From contig CALKNI010000092.1 of the NCBI GenBank assembly GCA_938091115.1, forward strand, positions 1 through 64,000: a stretch of DNA of 64,000 nucleotides, given 5' to 3'. The position numbers and the translations under genes were made by a program. The notes beneath the pieces were generated by a model. That model saw only the letters and a program-made list of their open reading frames with translations. It was not told the DNA's origin and did not search any database. Shown piece after piece: positions 1 to 10,115 of the stretch; within the stretch, counting starts at the first letter, position 1; each line of letters starts with the position of its first letter. This DNA comes from an uncultured Pirellulaceae bacterium. GTDB lineage: Bacteria > Planctomycetota > Planctomycetia > Pirellulales > Pirellulaceae.

Positions 1-19
1 CTCAAACTTGGATTTATTA

Positions 20-778
20 ATGAATAATAAGTTACTTGCCGTCGCGGCTTCCGCCGTCATTGCTATTGGAGCGTTTTCGAGCGTTCTCCAAGCAGATGTT
101 TATTTCACCGAAGGCTTTGATTACGCAGACGGGTCTTTAACGACTGTTTCAACGGACTGGACCAGCCACAGTGGAACTGATGGGCAGATCCAAGTGTCTG
201 GCGGAAAAATCACTCTGACCGACTCACAGTCGGAAGACGTAAATCGCTTGATCGGTACCACGGTAACGACGGGAACAGTGTTTGCCGGATTTGATTTCTC
301 TGTTTCGGCATCTAACCCCGGCGGAACTGATTTTGAGTACTTCGCTCACTTTGGAAATGGCTCTTCAAATTTTACCGCTAGAATGGACATCAACACTGCC
401 GATGCCAATGGTTTTTTAGTCGGAATCAGTCACACAGCCACTGCTCAAGCTAGTTGGGGTTCAACTTTGGATTACGACACGGTTTACAGGGCAATCATCG
501 GGTACGACCGAGATTCAGGGCTTGCCAATCTGTGGATTGATGCCTCACTCGAATCGGACACATCGATTGTCACGACGACATCGAATGACAACGACGTTGA
601 GGGTTTCTATTTCCGAGAAGCAAGTTCATCGGTCAACGAGACGACTGTCGTGGACGACTTGATCGTTGGGTCGACTTTTGCTGATGTTGTCACCTTCAGT
701 GCAATTCCAGAGCCGAGCAGTCTTTTCGTTCTTGGAATGGTTGGCTTTGCGGGTCTAGCCCGTCGCCGAAGAAGCTAA
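20..778 (+). CDS. PEP-CTERM sorting domain protein (secreted, unknown function)
   Basis: ORF 8..778 with likely ATG at 20; N-terminal signal peptide; C-terminus IPEPSSLFVLGMVGFAGLARRRRS is a PEP-CTERM signal (PEP motif, TM helix, Arg cluster). Confidence 0.85.
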   Translation: MNNKLLAVAASAVIAIGAFSSVLQADVYFTEGFDYADGSLTTVSTDWTSHSGTDGQIQVSGGKITLTDSQSEDVNRLIGTTVTTGTVFAGFDFSVSASNPGGTDFEYFAHFGNGSSNFTARMDINTADANGFLVGISHTATAQASWGSTLDYDTVYRAIIGYDRDSGLANLWIDASLESDTSIVTTTSNDNDVEGFYFREASSSVNETTVVDDLIVGSTFADVVTFSAIPEPSSLFVLGMVGFAGLARRRRS

Positions 779-805
779 GGCGTCATCGTTGAAAATACAC
801 ACGAC

Positions 806-828
806 GCAGCCATCCATCGGGTGGTCGC
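806..828 (+). terminator. Rho-independent terminator after the PEP-CTERM gene
   Basis: CCATCC-ATC-GGGTGG stem (one G-T wobble) followed by TTTTTTT. Confidence 0.6.
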
Positions 829-859
829 TTTTTTTATGCGCTCTCTTTAGCTTTGTTAG

Positions 860-1501
860 TTGAGATTTAGATTGGTAAATGACTATTTGATTTTGATTGA
901 CGGATACAATCTGATTTTCCAGTGTGGGCTGGAAGGCAGGTCACGTACACCGGCGTCACTGCAACGGGCGAGGCGCCGGTTGACCGGGGAGTTAAAGGTC
1001 AACTTGGCTGGTCCGCTACTGCGACGCACGGCAATTATCTTTGATGCGACTCGGTTGCCTGTCGGAGAGTCTCAGGCGATACGAATCGAGGATGGTTTGA
1101 CAATAATTTATGCGCTCGACCATGAAGATGCGGATACGCTGATAGAATTGTTGATTCAAAAGAATTCCACTCCCAAAAAATTGACGGTTGTTTCAAGTGA
1201 CCATCGGCTTCACAAGGCGGCGATTCGAAGGAAATCAACTCCGGTTGATAGCGACCAGTGGTTCGATCAAATTACCGGTGAATCGCCAAATCAAAGGGCG
1301 AACAGGCCAGTCGAGGCAGAGGGCAAGCCGTCATTCGAGGATCTCACTTACGTTGATTGGATGGCTGAATTCGGATTAGATCAGCAATCGTCTAGCAAAA
1401 ATCAAAGTTCTGATGGACGGCCTGAGTCAGAATCACCGTCTAATTACGATCCTTTTCCGCCTGGTTACGCGGATGATTTGCTGGACGGTGACCAGTCGTA
1501 G
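860..1501 (+). CDS. NYN domain (YacP-like) putative RNase
   Basis: N-terminus LILIDGYNLIF and later TVVSSDHRLHKAA match the NYN/YacP PIN-like nuclease pattern. Confidence 0.75.
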   Translation: MRFRLVNDYLILIDGYNLIFQCGLEGRSRTPASLQRARRRLTGELKVNLAGPLLRRTAIIFDATRLPVGESQAIRIEDGLTIIYALDHEDADTLIELLIQKNSTPKKLTVVSSDHRLHKAAIRRKSTPVDSDQWFDQITGESPNQRANRPVEAEGKPSFEDLTYVDWMAEFGLDQQSSSKNQSSDGRPESESPSNYDPFPPGYADDLLDGDQS

Positions 1502-1568
1502 CGGGTGTTGTATTGCAACGGCGGGCAGTTGAAGGGTGATTTCTAGGTGCGGCAAATTGGGGGTAGTA

Positions 1569-2156
1569 ATGGCTGATTTTGATATTGCGTATGGAGAGAC
1601 CGAGTTGCGTGAGGGTGGGTACGTCAACGACCCCGTCGACCGCGGTGGCGAAACCCATCGTGGAGTAGCGAGAAAGTTCAATCCAGACTGGGAGGGGTGG
1701 GCGTTGGTGGATCGCCTTAAGCGGGAGAATCCTCAGGATTTTAAGGCAGCGATCAATGAAAATGCAGAGCTCAGTTTATTGGCAAAGGAACTGTTTCGCG
1801 TAAGGTATTGGCTGCCCATTCGTGGGGATGAGATTCCAGATCAGCACATCGCAAACAAGGTGTTTGATACGGGGGTGAATCAGGGGGTCGCGCGATCCGT
1901 ACGCTATCTTCAGGTTGGGTTAAATCGTCTCAATCGGAATGAGAAAGATTATGCAGATATTCAGGTCGATGGAAAATTTGGAGATCGTACGTTGGCGACA
2001 ATTGGGGCGTTTCTTAACTTGGAGAAAGGACGCCCCGACTACTTGTTGAAAATTCTCAATTTAATGCAGGCTGCTCATTATCTTGATGTGATGAATCGAG
2101 ATTCGACCCAGGAGCGGTTTGCTCGGGGTTGGCTGAATCGCGTTAATCTCTGTTGA
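1569..2156 (+). CDS. Glycoside hydrolase family 108 / peptidoglycan-binding protein (phage-type N-acetylmuramidase)
   Basis: GETELREGGYVNDPVDRGGETHRGVA resembles the GH108 E-G-G-Y-x-N-D-P-x-D-x-G-G-E-T motif; C-terminal part resembles PG_binding_3. In-frame ATG at 1569 preferred. Confidence 0.75.
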   Translation: MADFDIAYGETELREGGYVNDPVDRGGETHRGVARKFNPDWEGWALVDRLKRENPQDFKAAINENAELSLLAKELFRVRYWLPIRGDEIPDQHIANKVFDTGVNQGVARSVRYLQVGLNRLNRNEKDYADIQVDGKFGDRTLATIGAFLNLEKGRPDYLLKILNLMQAAHYLDVMNRDSTQERFARGWLNRVNLC

Positions 2157-2245
2157 TTGCAAAGTGCTAACGTGCGGTAGGGATCGGTTTTTTCACCCGC
2201 CGGCGAAACGCTGGTTATGATTTCACGGTTTGCTATGGGGATCGC

Positions 2246-3547
2246 CTACCGACTGAGAGTGATCGCTTTGTCCGAGATATCTTTTCGACACCAGGCTCCA
2301 TCCCAACGAATACACTTAATTGCCTTGTAGGCTTGGAGTTTTGCGGTGGCTACGGAGTCTCCGAGGGCGGTAACGCCCAAGACTCTACCGCCGTTGGTGA
2401 CTACGTTCTGTTCGTCGTCCAAGCGGGTGCCGGCGTGGAAGACTTTGACGTCTTCGATTGCCGCTGCTTCCTCAAGACCGCGGATGATTTTCCCTTTTTC
2501 ATACTGCCCCGGATAGCCGTCGGAAGCCATTACCACACAAACACTGGGGCGTTCATCCCATTGCAGAGGTCCAATTTCGCCGAGTCTGCGATCGACTGTT
2601 GCTTCCATTAGGTCGAGGAAGTCAGTTTTAAGACGCATTAACAAGGGTTGGCACTCGGGGTCACCGAATCGAACGTTGTATTCTAAAACTTTAGGCCCTT
2701 GGGGCGTCATCATCATCCCAGCATACAAAATGCCCCGGAATGGGTTCCGTTTTCGTTTCATGACGTGTACGGTTTGAACCAATACGTTCGACTCAACCCA
2801 GCGAAGCGTTTTGTCGTCAATCGACGGGGTTGGGCAGTAGGCGCCCATGCCCCCTGTGTTGGGGCCGGTATCGCCGTCGTGAGCACGTTTGTGGTCTTCG
2901 GCAGGCGGAAGTGTGAGAATCGTTTGTCCGTCAGTAATTGCCAGAATACTGGCTTCGATTCCTTGAAGCCGGTCCTCAATGATCATCTTATTGCCGGCGT
3001 CGCCAAATTGTTTTTGCCGGGCGATAATGTCGATCGCTTCCAGTGCTTCATCCCGAGTACTGCAGACAATGGCACCTTTGCCTGCGGCCAATCCATCTGC
3101 TTTGATGACGACTGGGCAGTCATCAGGTGTTTCGCTGTATCGCTCATTGATGAACCGCTCGGCGGGTTCAGCGCTGTGAAATTCTTGGAAATCAGCGGTG
3201 GGTACGTCGGCTGCCCGGAGAACGTTTTTGCAGAATACTTTACTGCCTTCGAGCTGGGCAGCAGCTCGCGAGGGGCCAAAGACTTTCAGGCCAGCATCTT
3301 CAAAAGCGTCGACAATTCCATTGCAGAGCGGGATTTCCGGACCGACGACCGTAAGTCCAATTTCATTTTGTTTGGCGAAGTTAACCAGTTCGGTGATGTT
3401 GTCGGCCGCAATTTCGATGTTTTCCACATCTTGTGCAGTACCGGCATTACCAGGGGCAACGAAAACCCGATCCGCTCGAGGGCTTTGCGATATTTTCCAT
3501 GCGATGGCGTGCTCACGCCCTCCGTTACCAACAACGAGAACTTTCAT
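2246..3547 (-). CDS. purD: Phosphoribosylamine--glycine ligase
   Basis: [50 protein letters not shown] are PurD signatures. Confidence 0.97.
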   Translation of the reverse strand: MKVLVVGNGGREHAIAWKISQSPRADRVFVAPGNAGTAQDVENIEIAADNITELVNFAKQNEIGLTVVGPEIPLCNGIVDAFEDAGLKVFGPSRAAAQLEGSKVFCKNVLRAADVPTADFQEFHSAEPAERFINERYSETPDDCPVVIKADGLAAGKGAIVCSTRDEALEAIDIIARQKQFGDAGNKMIIEDRLQGIEASILAITDGQTILTLPPAEDHKRAHDGDTGPNTGGMGAYCPTPSIDDKTLRWVESNVLVQTVHVMKRKRNPFRGILYAGMMMTPQGPKVLEYNVRFGDPECQPLLMRLKTDFLDLMEATVDRRLGEIGPLQWDERPSVCVVMASDGYPGQYEKGKIIRGLEEAAAIEDVKVFHAGTRLDDEQNVVTNGGRVLGVTALGDSVATAKLQAYKAIKCIRWDGAWCRKDISDKAITLSR

Positions 3548-3647
3548 GATGTTACGATTTTCTTGAAATGGTTGACTCTAAACAGGCATCATTTGACTGA
3601 AGAACGATTTTAAGGGATTGAAAGATGAATGACAGGGGCAACAATGG

Positions 3648-3681
3648 AATTGGGCCTGGTTCATGAAATCCAGGGCCAATT
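3648..3681. promoter_or_regulatory. 12-bp inverted repeat in the divergent purD / cupredoxin intergenic region
   Basis: AATTGGGCCTGG-N10-CCAGGGCCAATT, one central mismatch, followed by TTTTG on the + strand. Confidence 0.4.
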
Positions 3682-3755
3682 TTGTTACAATAGGTTCGTC
3701 GCTTTAAGCGTCTTACTAATATATGAAAATCCTAATCCACATTCAGGAATCGATA

Positions 3756-4559
3756 ATGAAGCGAGTTTTTTGCTGCACACTGTTATTTGTTTTTTGCGTT
3801 TCGATGAGTTCTGTGGCGTTGGCACAGGATGGTTGGGGGAATCTAACCGGTCAAATTGTAATTTCTGGGGAAGTGCCCGAAAACCAGCCGGAAGACGTCA
3901 AGGATAACCCTGATAAAGCGGTTTGCTTGGTTGACGGAAAAATTCCGCTTGATGATGGGGTTGTGGTCAACGACAAGAACCAGCTCCGCGATGTCTACGT
4001 GATGATGTACACAGGGCGGGGAGCAGATACCCCCGACACTTACCACCCTTCTTATGATGCTCAAAAAGAAGTCAAGCTGACACTGGACAACGTTAAGTGC
4101 CGGTTTGTTCCCAAGGCTAGTTTTGCCAGACCAGGTCAAACTCTAATACTCAAGAACAGTGATAACGTCGGGCACAACTGTCGCATTGCGACAATGGAGC
4201 ATGAGCATAACGTCAACATTGTGAAAAATGCTGCGTCTGAAATTGTTTTAGGGGAAGAGAGCGACAAGATTCCGGGTGAAGTGAAATGCGACATCCATCA
4301 ATGGATGGACGCGATCATACTAATCCGAGACAATCCCTACGTGTCCATTTCTGACAAAGACGGAAAGTTTAAAATTGAGAATATTCCTGCGGGCGACTGG
4401 AAGTTCCAGTTTTGGCATAAAAAGGGAGGTTATCTAAAGACCATTGAGGTAAAAGGGTATGAGCCGGACCGGCGCGGTACAATTGAAACAACGATTAAAT
4501 CCGGCGAAACTCTTGATCTTGGTACTCTTTCGTTACCAGGAGAAGCGTTGACTAAGTAG
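3756..4559 (+). CDS. Secreted cupredoxin-like protein with C-terminal carboxypeptidase-regulatory-like domain
   Basis: Signal peptide MKRVFCCTLLFVFCVSMSSVALAQ; possible Cu ligands NSDNVGHN and CDIHQWM; C-terminal GKFKIENIPAGDWKFQFWH beta-domain. Confidence 0.7.
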   Translation: MKRVFCCTLLFVFCVSMSSVALAQDGWGNLTGQIVISGEVPENQPEDVKDNPDKAVCLVDGKIPLDDGVVVNDKNQLRDVYVMMYTGRGADTPDTYHPSYDAQKEVKLTLDNVKCRFVPKASFARPGQTLILKNSDNVGHNCRIATMEHEHNVNIVKNAASEIVLGEESDKIPGEVKCDIHQWMDAIILIRDNPYVSISDKDGKFKIENIPAGDWKFQFWHKKGGYLKTIEVKGYEPDRRGTIETTIKSGETLDLGTLSLPGEALTK

Positions 4560-4664
4560 TGAGTGTCACGGTTCGCTCCAAAACAGATTGACCGATAGTC
4601 AATTGCTCGTTCGAATGGGTGTCTGAATGACGGGGCGGGTTTGTGTATGAGACTAATTGAATCC

Positions 4665-4696
4665 ACACCCTTTTGCCTCGTTTGGCAAAAGGGTGT
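4665..4696 (+). terminator. Rho-independent terminator
   Basis: Perfect 13-bp stem ACACCCTTTTGCC-TCGTTT-GGCAAAAGGGTGT followed by TTTTTGT. Confidence 0.85.
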
Positions 4697-4760
4697 TTTT
4701 GTATAATTAAAAAGGCGAGCACGCCGCCCTGCTTTTTTGAAACGGCCAATTTTTAGAGGG

Positions 4761-4928
4761 ATGGATTTTTTGATGGTGATCCGCAATTCGTGTTTTCTGA
4801 TCGTGTTGATCGTTTTAATGGGCAGTTTTGTTGGTTGTTATCAGCGTACCGTGGCACCTTCGTTGACTTTTGATCAAAAAAATGCCGAAACTCTCGATAA
4901 TGAAATTAAAAAAATGGAGTGGGATTAG
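4761..4928 (+). CDS. Small putative lipoprotein
   Basis: Hydrophobic leader and lipobox-like GSFVGC; about 55 aa; SD-like AGAGGG just upstream (ATG at 4761 or 4773). Confidence 0.5.
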   Translation: MDFLMVIRNSCFLIVLIVLMGSFVGCYQRTVAPSLTFDQKNAETLDNEIKKMEWD

Positions 4929-5127
4929 TCGTTCAGTCGCTGTTTTGGGCGAATCCGGTGGCTCAGGTTAAGGAAATGGGCTGAGAACGGGTTTTACAAT
5001 AGTTCTGTGACAATTTGTCCGGTCGACAAATTGGCAAAATCAGACAAAATACAGTATTGCTCTATCGTTAAATTCTGCGCCGTTCCGCTAAGAACTGTTA
5101 GGCCAATCTTGAAAGATTGGGGATTTC

Positions 5128-6411
5128 GTGTTTCGACTGTTTTTCCAACTCACAATCATCAGTTCCGCATTGCTGGTAACGGCAGGTTGCGAGAGATCCG
5201 AATCCCCTGTTTTTCGTTTCAACTCTGTCGAATGGGTGAAACAGGAAAAAACGCATCTCGCTGATGGTGAGCATTTCTCAGAAGAATACAAGACGGAAAT
5301 CGGAACGATCATGACGGCGCTGTTCGGGACGCCGGACGATCCCAAGTTTCCATTCTTTCTTGGCGATGAAGACCCTGCTCACGATATCATAACAATTGAC
5401 AATCTTAGAATGGCGGCGGGACCGACTCGCGTGGATAAGCGAGAGCCTGCCTCTGGTTTATATCGGGAGCACTGTGCTCATTGTCACGGGATTACAGGGA
5501 ACGGAGCCGGTGATACCGCCGCGTCTCTGGAGCCATATCCTCGTGATTTCCGGTTGGGAAAATTTAAATTCAAATCAACACCGCTTAGGTCACCACCTAC
5601 CGATCACGACCTAACGGAGATTTTGGTCAATGGAATTCCCGGATCAGCGATGCCATCGTTTAGGACCTTGCCGCCGGAGCAGATTCAGTCTTTAGTCGAG
5701 TACGTCAAATACCTGACAATGCGAGGACAATTTGAGCGTTTTCTGCTAGGCGAGTTGGCAGCCTTGGATGGTGAACCCTTGATTGATCTGAGTTTGGTTG
5801 ACAAACCTGACGGCGAAGAACCCTCGGACGATGATATTGAGGAATTCGAAGATCAGATGTATACAGTGATTGGTGAAGGTTTACAGGAGCGGATCATTGA
5901 TCGTTGGCTCCGGACTGAGCGGAAGGTCACCAAAATCGAACCAGCGCCACCAGAGTTCGACCTTAAACACGACGGGCACTCCCAGTTTGTTCAGCAAGGC
6001 AGGGAATTGTTTTTTGCCAAGGGCAATTGTATGCAGTGCCATGGAGATACTGGAGTCGGCGATGGTCAGTTAAACAATTTCGATGATTGGACGAACGATT
6101 GGATTAAATCTGCAGAGGTCGATCCTGAGGACCCGGCGACCTACTCTGATTTTTCTGCGGTGGGTGCGCTCCCACCTCGGCCAGTAAAACCGAGAAACTT
6201 GACCCGTCATTATTATCGCGGAGGCGATCACCCGAACGATCTTTATCTGAGGCTTAGGAACGGCATTGAGGGAACTCCGATGCCAGCTTCTACCGCAATG
6301 ACTTCCGATGAGATTTGGGCAGTTGTCGCCTACGTCCGGGCGATGCCCTACCTGGACTCAAACAAGAATGGGGCAGCAAAACCTGTGAATGAAAAGCAGG
6401 TGATGAGATAA
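5128..6411 (+). CDS. Diheme cytochrome c lipoprotein
   Basis: Lipobox LVTAGC; two CxxCH sites (CAHCHGITGNGAG, CMQCHGDTGVGDG) with downstream Met regions; stop overlaps coxB start. Confidence 0.9.
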   Translation: MFRLFFQLTIISSALLVTAGCERSESPVFRFNSVEWVKQEKTHLADGEHFSEEYKTEIGTIMTALFGTPDDPKFPFFLGDEDPAHDIITIDNLRMAAGPTRVDKREPASGLYREHCAHCHGITGNGAGDTAASLEPYPRDFRLGKFKFKSTPLRSPPTDHDLTEILVNGIPGSAMPSFRTLPPEQIQSLVEYVKYLTMRGQFERFLLGELAALDGEPLIDLSLVDKPDGEEPSDDDIEEFEDQMYTVIGEGLQERIIDRWLRTERKVTKIEPAPPEFDLKHDGHSQFVQQGRELFFAKGNCMQCHGDTGVGDGQLNNFDDWTNDWIKSAEVDPEDPATYSDFSAVGALPPRPVKPRNLTRHYYRGGDHPNDLYLRLRNGIEGTPMPASTAMTSDEIWAVVAYVRAMPYLDSNKNGAAKPVNEKQVMR

Positions 6412-7307
6412 TGAACCGTTTCTGGAGCGTATTGTTTCTTCTGGTTCCTATTTTGGGGATCGCCACGGTCCTGATGGCCATGTACGGGGTTGCGCCTTTA
6501 GAGTCAGCGTGGTTACCAAAGTCTTTGAGCGAAGCTGGAGACACCATCGATCAACTTTTCAATGGCATCCATCTGTTGTCGGCCTTCATTCTTGCAGGAA
6601 CTGTGTTCACGATTGGCTGGGCACTGTGGCGTTTTAGCGATCGGGGAGATTCCAACGAGAAAGCCCTCTACGTCACTCACAACACTAAACTTGAGATTGC
6701 GTGGACGGTGATTCCAGCTCTAATACTTATCTTTCTCGCATTTTTTCAAATGAAGTCTTGGGCTGAAAACAAGATGGATCGTCCTACCGTAACGGTCGAC
6801 GGAGTGACTGACTTTAAGCCCCCAATGGTCATGGTCAAAGCCAAGCGGTTTGGCTGGGAGTTTTATTATGCGGGCGACGACGGAGTTGTTGAGACCGAGG
6901 ATGATATTTTTGTGGAGAATTTACTCGTTCTTCCGGCGGGTGAAGAAATTGTCTTGCAGATGGAGAGTCGCGACGTAATTCACAGTTTTTATGTTCCTGA
7001 GTTGAGGTTGAAGCAGGATATTGTTCCAGGGATGACTCAATTCGTTTGGTTCAATGCTCGCGAAGAAAAAGAAATTGAAATTATGTGTACCGAGTTATGC
7101 GGCTGGGGGCATTACATGATGAAGGCAAAATTGGATTTTGTTTCGCGGGCACAGTTCGATGCCTGGATCGAGGAACAAAAATCTGCTTACTCGCCAGAGT
7201 TCAAAAATGCGGCGGAGCTCTCGGCGTTGCTCCGAGACTCAAATAAGTCGTTTGCTGCGAAATTTTCGAATGATGCCAGACCGCAGTTAAAATTAAAGAT
7301 TAATTGA
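6411..7307 (+). CDS. coxB: Cytochrome c oxidase subunit II
   Basis: Two N-terminal TM helices; CuA ligands H (VIHSFYVPELRLKQD) and CTELCGWGHYMM. Confidence 0.96.
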   Translation: MNRFWSVLFLLVPILGIATVLMAMYGVAPLESAWLPKSLSEAGDTIDQLFNGIHLLSAFILAGTVFTIGWALWRFSDRGDSNEKALYVTHNTKLEIAWTVIPALILIFLAFFQMKSWAENKMDRPTVTVDGVTDFKPPMVMVKAKRFGWEFYYAGDDGVVETEDDIFVENLLVLPAGEEIVLQMESRDVIHSFYVPELRLKQDIVPGMTQFVWFNAREEKEIEIMCTELCGWGHYMMKAKLDFVSRAQFDAWIEEQKSAYSPEFKNAAELSALLRDSNKSFAAKFSNDARPQLKLKIN

Positions 7308-7332
7308 GAATTTGATTGGGTTGGATCTGTAA

Positions 7333-9072
7333 ATGGCAGAAGTTACTGTTGAAAATTCGATTACACCTGACCAAAAGGGGAATGTTCTTTCTCGGTTTGT
7401 CTGGACTTACGTTTTTGCAACGGATCATAAGGTAATTGGTCTACAGTTTCTTTTTTCATCATTGATTTGGTTTTTTGTAGGTGGATTTCTAGCTTTAGCG
7501 GTTCGCTGGCAATTAGCCTGGCCCTGGTCGGACATGCCAATTTTTGGACATATGCTGTTTGCTGAATCGGGAGGGCAAATGTCGCCCGGTTTCTACAATA
7601 TGTTGTTCACGATGCATGCGACAATCATGATTTTTTTCGTGATCATTCCAATTCTTGCGGGTGCATTTGGAAACTATCTGATTCCGTTGATGGTCGGTGC
7701 GGAGGATATGGCATTCCCGCGATTAAACATGATGAGTTATTGGTTCATGTGGCCAGCATTCGTCTGTATCATCCTCAGCTTTTTCATGCCCGAATACGGT
7801 GCTGCGGCGGGGTGGACTTCTTACCCGCCGTTGAGCGTGTTTCAGGGGGATGCACAGTCGTTGTGGCTGTTGGCGATGGTGTTTGTTGGGATTTCATCCA
7901 TGATGGGATCGATCAATTACTTGACAACGATTATTCAAATGCGGGCACCGGGGATGACAATGTTCCGAATGCCAATGACCGTTTGGGGGATGTTTATCAC
8001 GGCAATCATGCAAGCCTTTGCCCTGCCCGTTTTGACTGCCGCCCTACTTATGCAGTTGTCCGATCGGTTGTTAATGACTGGCTTTTTTCTTCCAGAGAAC
8101 ATTGCAGTTAACAATGGTGTTGCGACCAGTGGTGGTGGGCAAGTATTGCTTTGGCAACACTTGTTCTGGTTCTACTCGCATCCGGCAGTCTATATCATGA
8201 TTCTACCGGCGATGGGAATGGTTTCTGACATTATCTCTTGCTTTTCAAGAAAACCGCTCTTTGGGTACCGGCCTATGGTGTACTCGATTACCGCAATCGC
8301 CGGACTCGGTTTTATCGTCTGGGGTCATCACATGTTTATCTCCGGGATGAATCATACGTTGGCCATGAGTTTTATGGTTTCGACGATGTTGATCGCATTG
8401 CCGAGTGGGATCAAAGTTTTTAACTGGATTGGAACTTTGTGGGGTGGGAAACTGCAACTGACGACTCCGATGTTGTTTTGCGTTGGGTTCGTTTCCATGT
8501 TCGTCATCGGAGGTTTGTCCGGGATTGTGATGTCGGCACCGCCGGTGGATATCGTAATCCATGATACCTACTACATCGTCGCTCACCTTCACTATGTCCT
8601 CTTCGCCAGTAGCGTATTGGGTGTCTTAGGGGCAATCTATTTTTGGTTTCCGAAAATGTTCGGTCGAATGATGAATGAAAAGTTAGGGAAGATTCATTTT
8701 TTTCTGACTTTTGTTTTCTTGAATGGCACATTTTTCCCGATGCATTTTCTAAGTCGAATGCCTCGACGCGTGGCTGACCCTTACATCTACGAGGGGCTTA
8801 AGGATCTGTTGCCGCTTAACCAGTTCATGACGATCTGTGCGATCGGGATGGGACTGACGCAACTTATCTTTGTGGCTAATTTTTTTGGCAGTATGTTCTT
8901 CGGGGCGAAAGCCGGTCGCAATCCGTGGAATGCAAATACGCTTGAGTGGACGACCGTTAGCCCACCTCCGCACGGAAATTTTGATGTTCAGCCTGTCGTT
9001 CGCCGAGGCCCTTACGAATATAGTCATCCTTCTACAGAATGCGATTTTTTCCCACAAACCGAAACGAGTTGA
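7333..9072 (+). CDS. coxA: Cytochrome c oxidase subunit I
   Basis: WQHLFWFYSHPAVYIMILPAMGMVSDII, HDTYYIVAHLHYVL, multi-TM; heme-copper oxidase signatures. Confidence 0.98.
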   Translation: MAEVTVENSITPDQKGNVLSRFVWTYVFATDHKVIGLQFLFSSLIWFFVGGFLALAVRWQLAWPWSDMPIFGHMLFAESGGQMSPGFYNMLFTMHATIMIFFVIIPILAGAFGNYLIPLMVGAEDMAFPRLNMMSYWFMWPAFVCIILSFFMPEYGAAAGWTSYPPLSVFQGDAQSLWLLAMVFVGISSMMGSINYLTTIIQMRAPGMTMFRMPMTVWGMFITAIMQAFALPVLTAALLMQLSDRLLMTGFFLPENIAVNNGVATSGGGQVLLWQHLFWFYSHPAVYIMILPAMGMVSDIISCFSRKPLFGYRPMVYSITAIAGLGFIVWGHHMFISGMNHTLAMSFMVSTMLIALPSGIKVFNWIGTLWGGKLQLTTPMLFCVGFVSMFVIGGLSGIVMSAPPVDIVIHDTYYIVAHLHYVLFASSVLGVLGAIYFWFPKMFGRMMNEKLGKIHFFLTFVFLNGTFFPMHFLSRMPRRVADPYIYEGLKDLLPLNQFMTICAIGMGLTQLIFVANFFGSMFFGAKAGRNPWNANTLEWTTVSPPPHGNFDVQPVVRRGPYEYSHPSTECDFFPQTETS

Positions 9073-9127
9073 GCGAGCTCAATTCATATTACATTCCACA
9101 AAACTCTGAAAAGACGAGTTAACTCGC

Positions 9128-10048
9128 ATGTCAGCAATGTCAACGAACCCAGAAATCACGACGGCCAAAGAAACCACTAGGTTGCAAACCTATGTAGCGC
9201 TGACGAAATTGCGAATTTCGGTAATGGTATTAATCACATTCGCGGTTGCGGCGGTGTTAGCTGCGTATTTCGCGGACCAGACAATGGGCATCGGCACAAT
9301 GTTTGGTGCTTTGGTAGGAATGTTGATGATTGCGTCGAGTGGCAATGCCATGAATATGTACCTCGAGCGCTACACTGATTTTCTGATGCCCAGAACTGCC
9401 TCACGCCCCCTGCCCTCTCAGCGATTGTCATCTACAGAGGTTGCAATGTTTGTGGCAGTGACTTTTGGTGTCGGGGTCGCGTTTCTTTACGGGATGGTGA
9501 ATTGGCAGACGGCGGTTTGCGGTATTGCAAATTGGTTACTTTACGTTGTTATCTACACGCCACTCAAGCTAAAAACGCCGCTTAACACCGAGATTGGTGC
9601 CATCGCTGGAGCGATGCCCATAATTATGGGATCACTGGCCGCCACAGAAACTGTTGGCTTGGTGTGTTGGTCTTTTTTTGCTGTGCTGGTTCTCTGGCAG
9701 TTTCCTCATTTTATGGCGATCGCATGGATGTATCGTGATCAGTACCGCAAGGGTGGATTGAAAATGATTACTGTCACCGAGCCAACTGGTCGAGTCGCAG
9801 GTGTGAAATCGGTAGTCACAGCGGCGATGCTCATTGCTGTCAGCCTACTTCCGATTCTGGCTTTGAGGACGCAGGTTCATATTTGGATTTTCGCAATCGC
9901 CTCTTTGTTGCTTGGGGCTTATTATTTCAAAGCTGCTTGGGCATTTCGTCTCGATCGTAGCGATCAGGTGGCTAGACAGTTGCTGCGTGCATCATTGCTA
10001 TACCTTCCTGCTTATATGCTGGTCTTGATTCTTGCTTGTTTGACTTAG
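9128..10048 (+). CDS. ctaB: Protoheme IX farnesyltransferase (heme O synthase)
   Basis: UbiA-type prenyltransferase: YTDFLMPRTASRPLPSQRLSS, YTPLKLKTPLNTEIGAIAGAMP, WQFPHFMAIAWMYRDQYRKGG. Confidence 0.95.
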   Translation: MSAMSTNPEITTAKETTRLQTYVALTKLRISVMVLITFAVAAVLAAYFADQTMGIGTMFGALVGMLMIASSGNAMNMYLERYTDFLMPRTASRPLPSQRLSSTEVAMFVAVTFGVGVAFLYGMVNWQTAVCGIANWLLYVVIYTPLKLKTPLNTEIGAIAGAMPIIMGSLAATETVGLVCWSFFAVLVLWQFPHFMAIAWMYRDQYRKGGLKMITVTEPTGRVAGVKSVVTAAMLIAVSLLPILALRTQVHIWIFAIASLLLGAYYFKAAWAFRLDRSDQVARQLLRASLLYLPAYMLVLILACLT

Positions 10049-10115
10049 TTTTGAGAATTGTATTATTACGACGTGTCGAGTTGGTGAATTTTAGACCTTA
10101 GATTTTTATAGAAAA

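Noticed and set aside
2699-3613. 304-aa + strand ORF
   Set aside because: Fully antisense to purD, which has clear family signatures; no motif in the antisense frame.
4430-4786. 118-aa minus ORF over the terminator
   Set aside because: Antisense to the cupredoxin 3' end and runs through a strong terminator hairpin; no motif.
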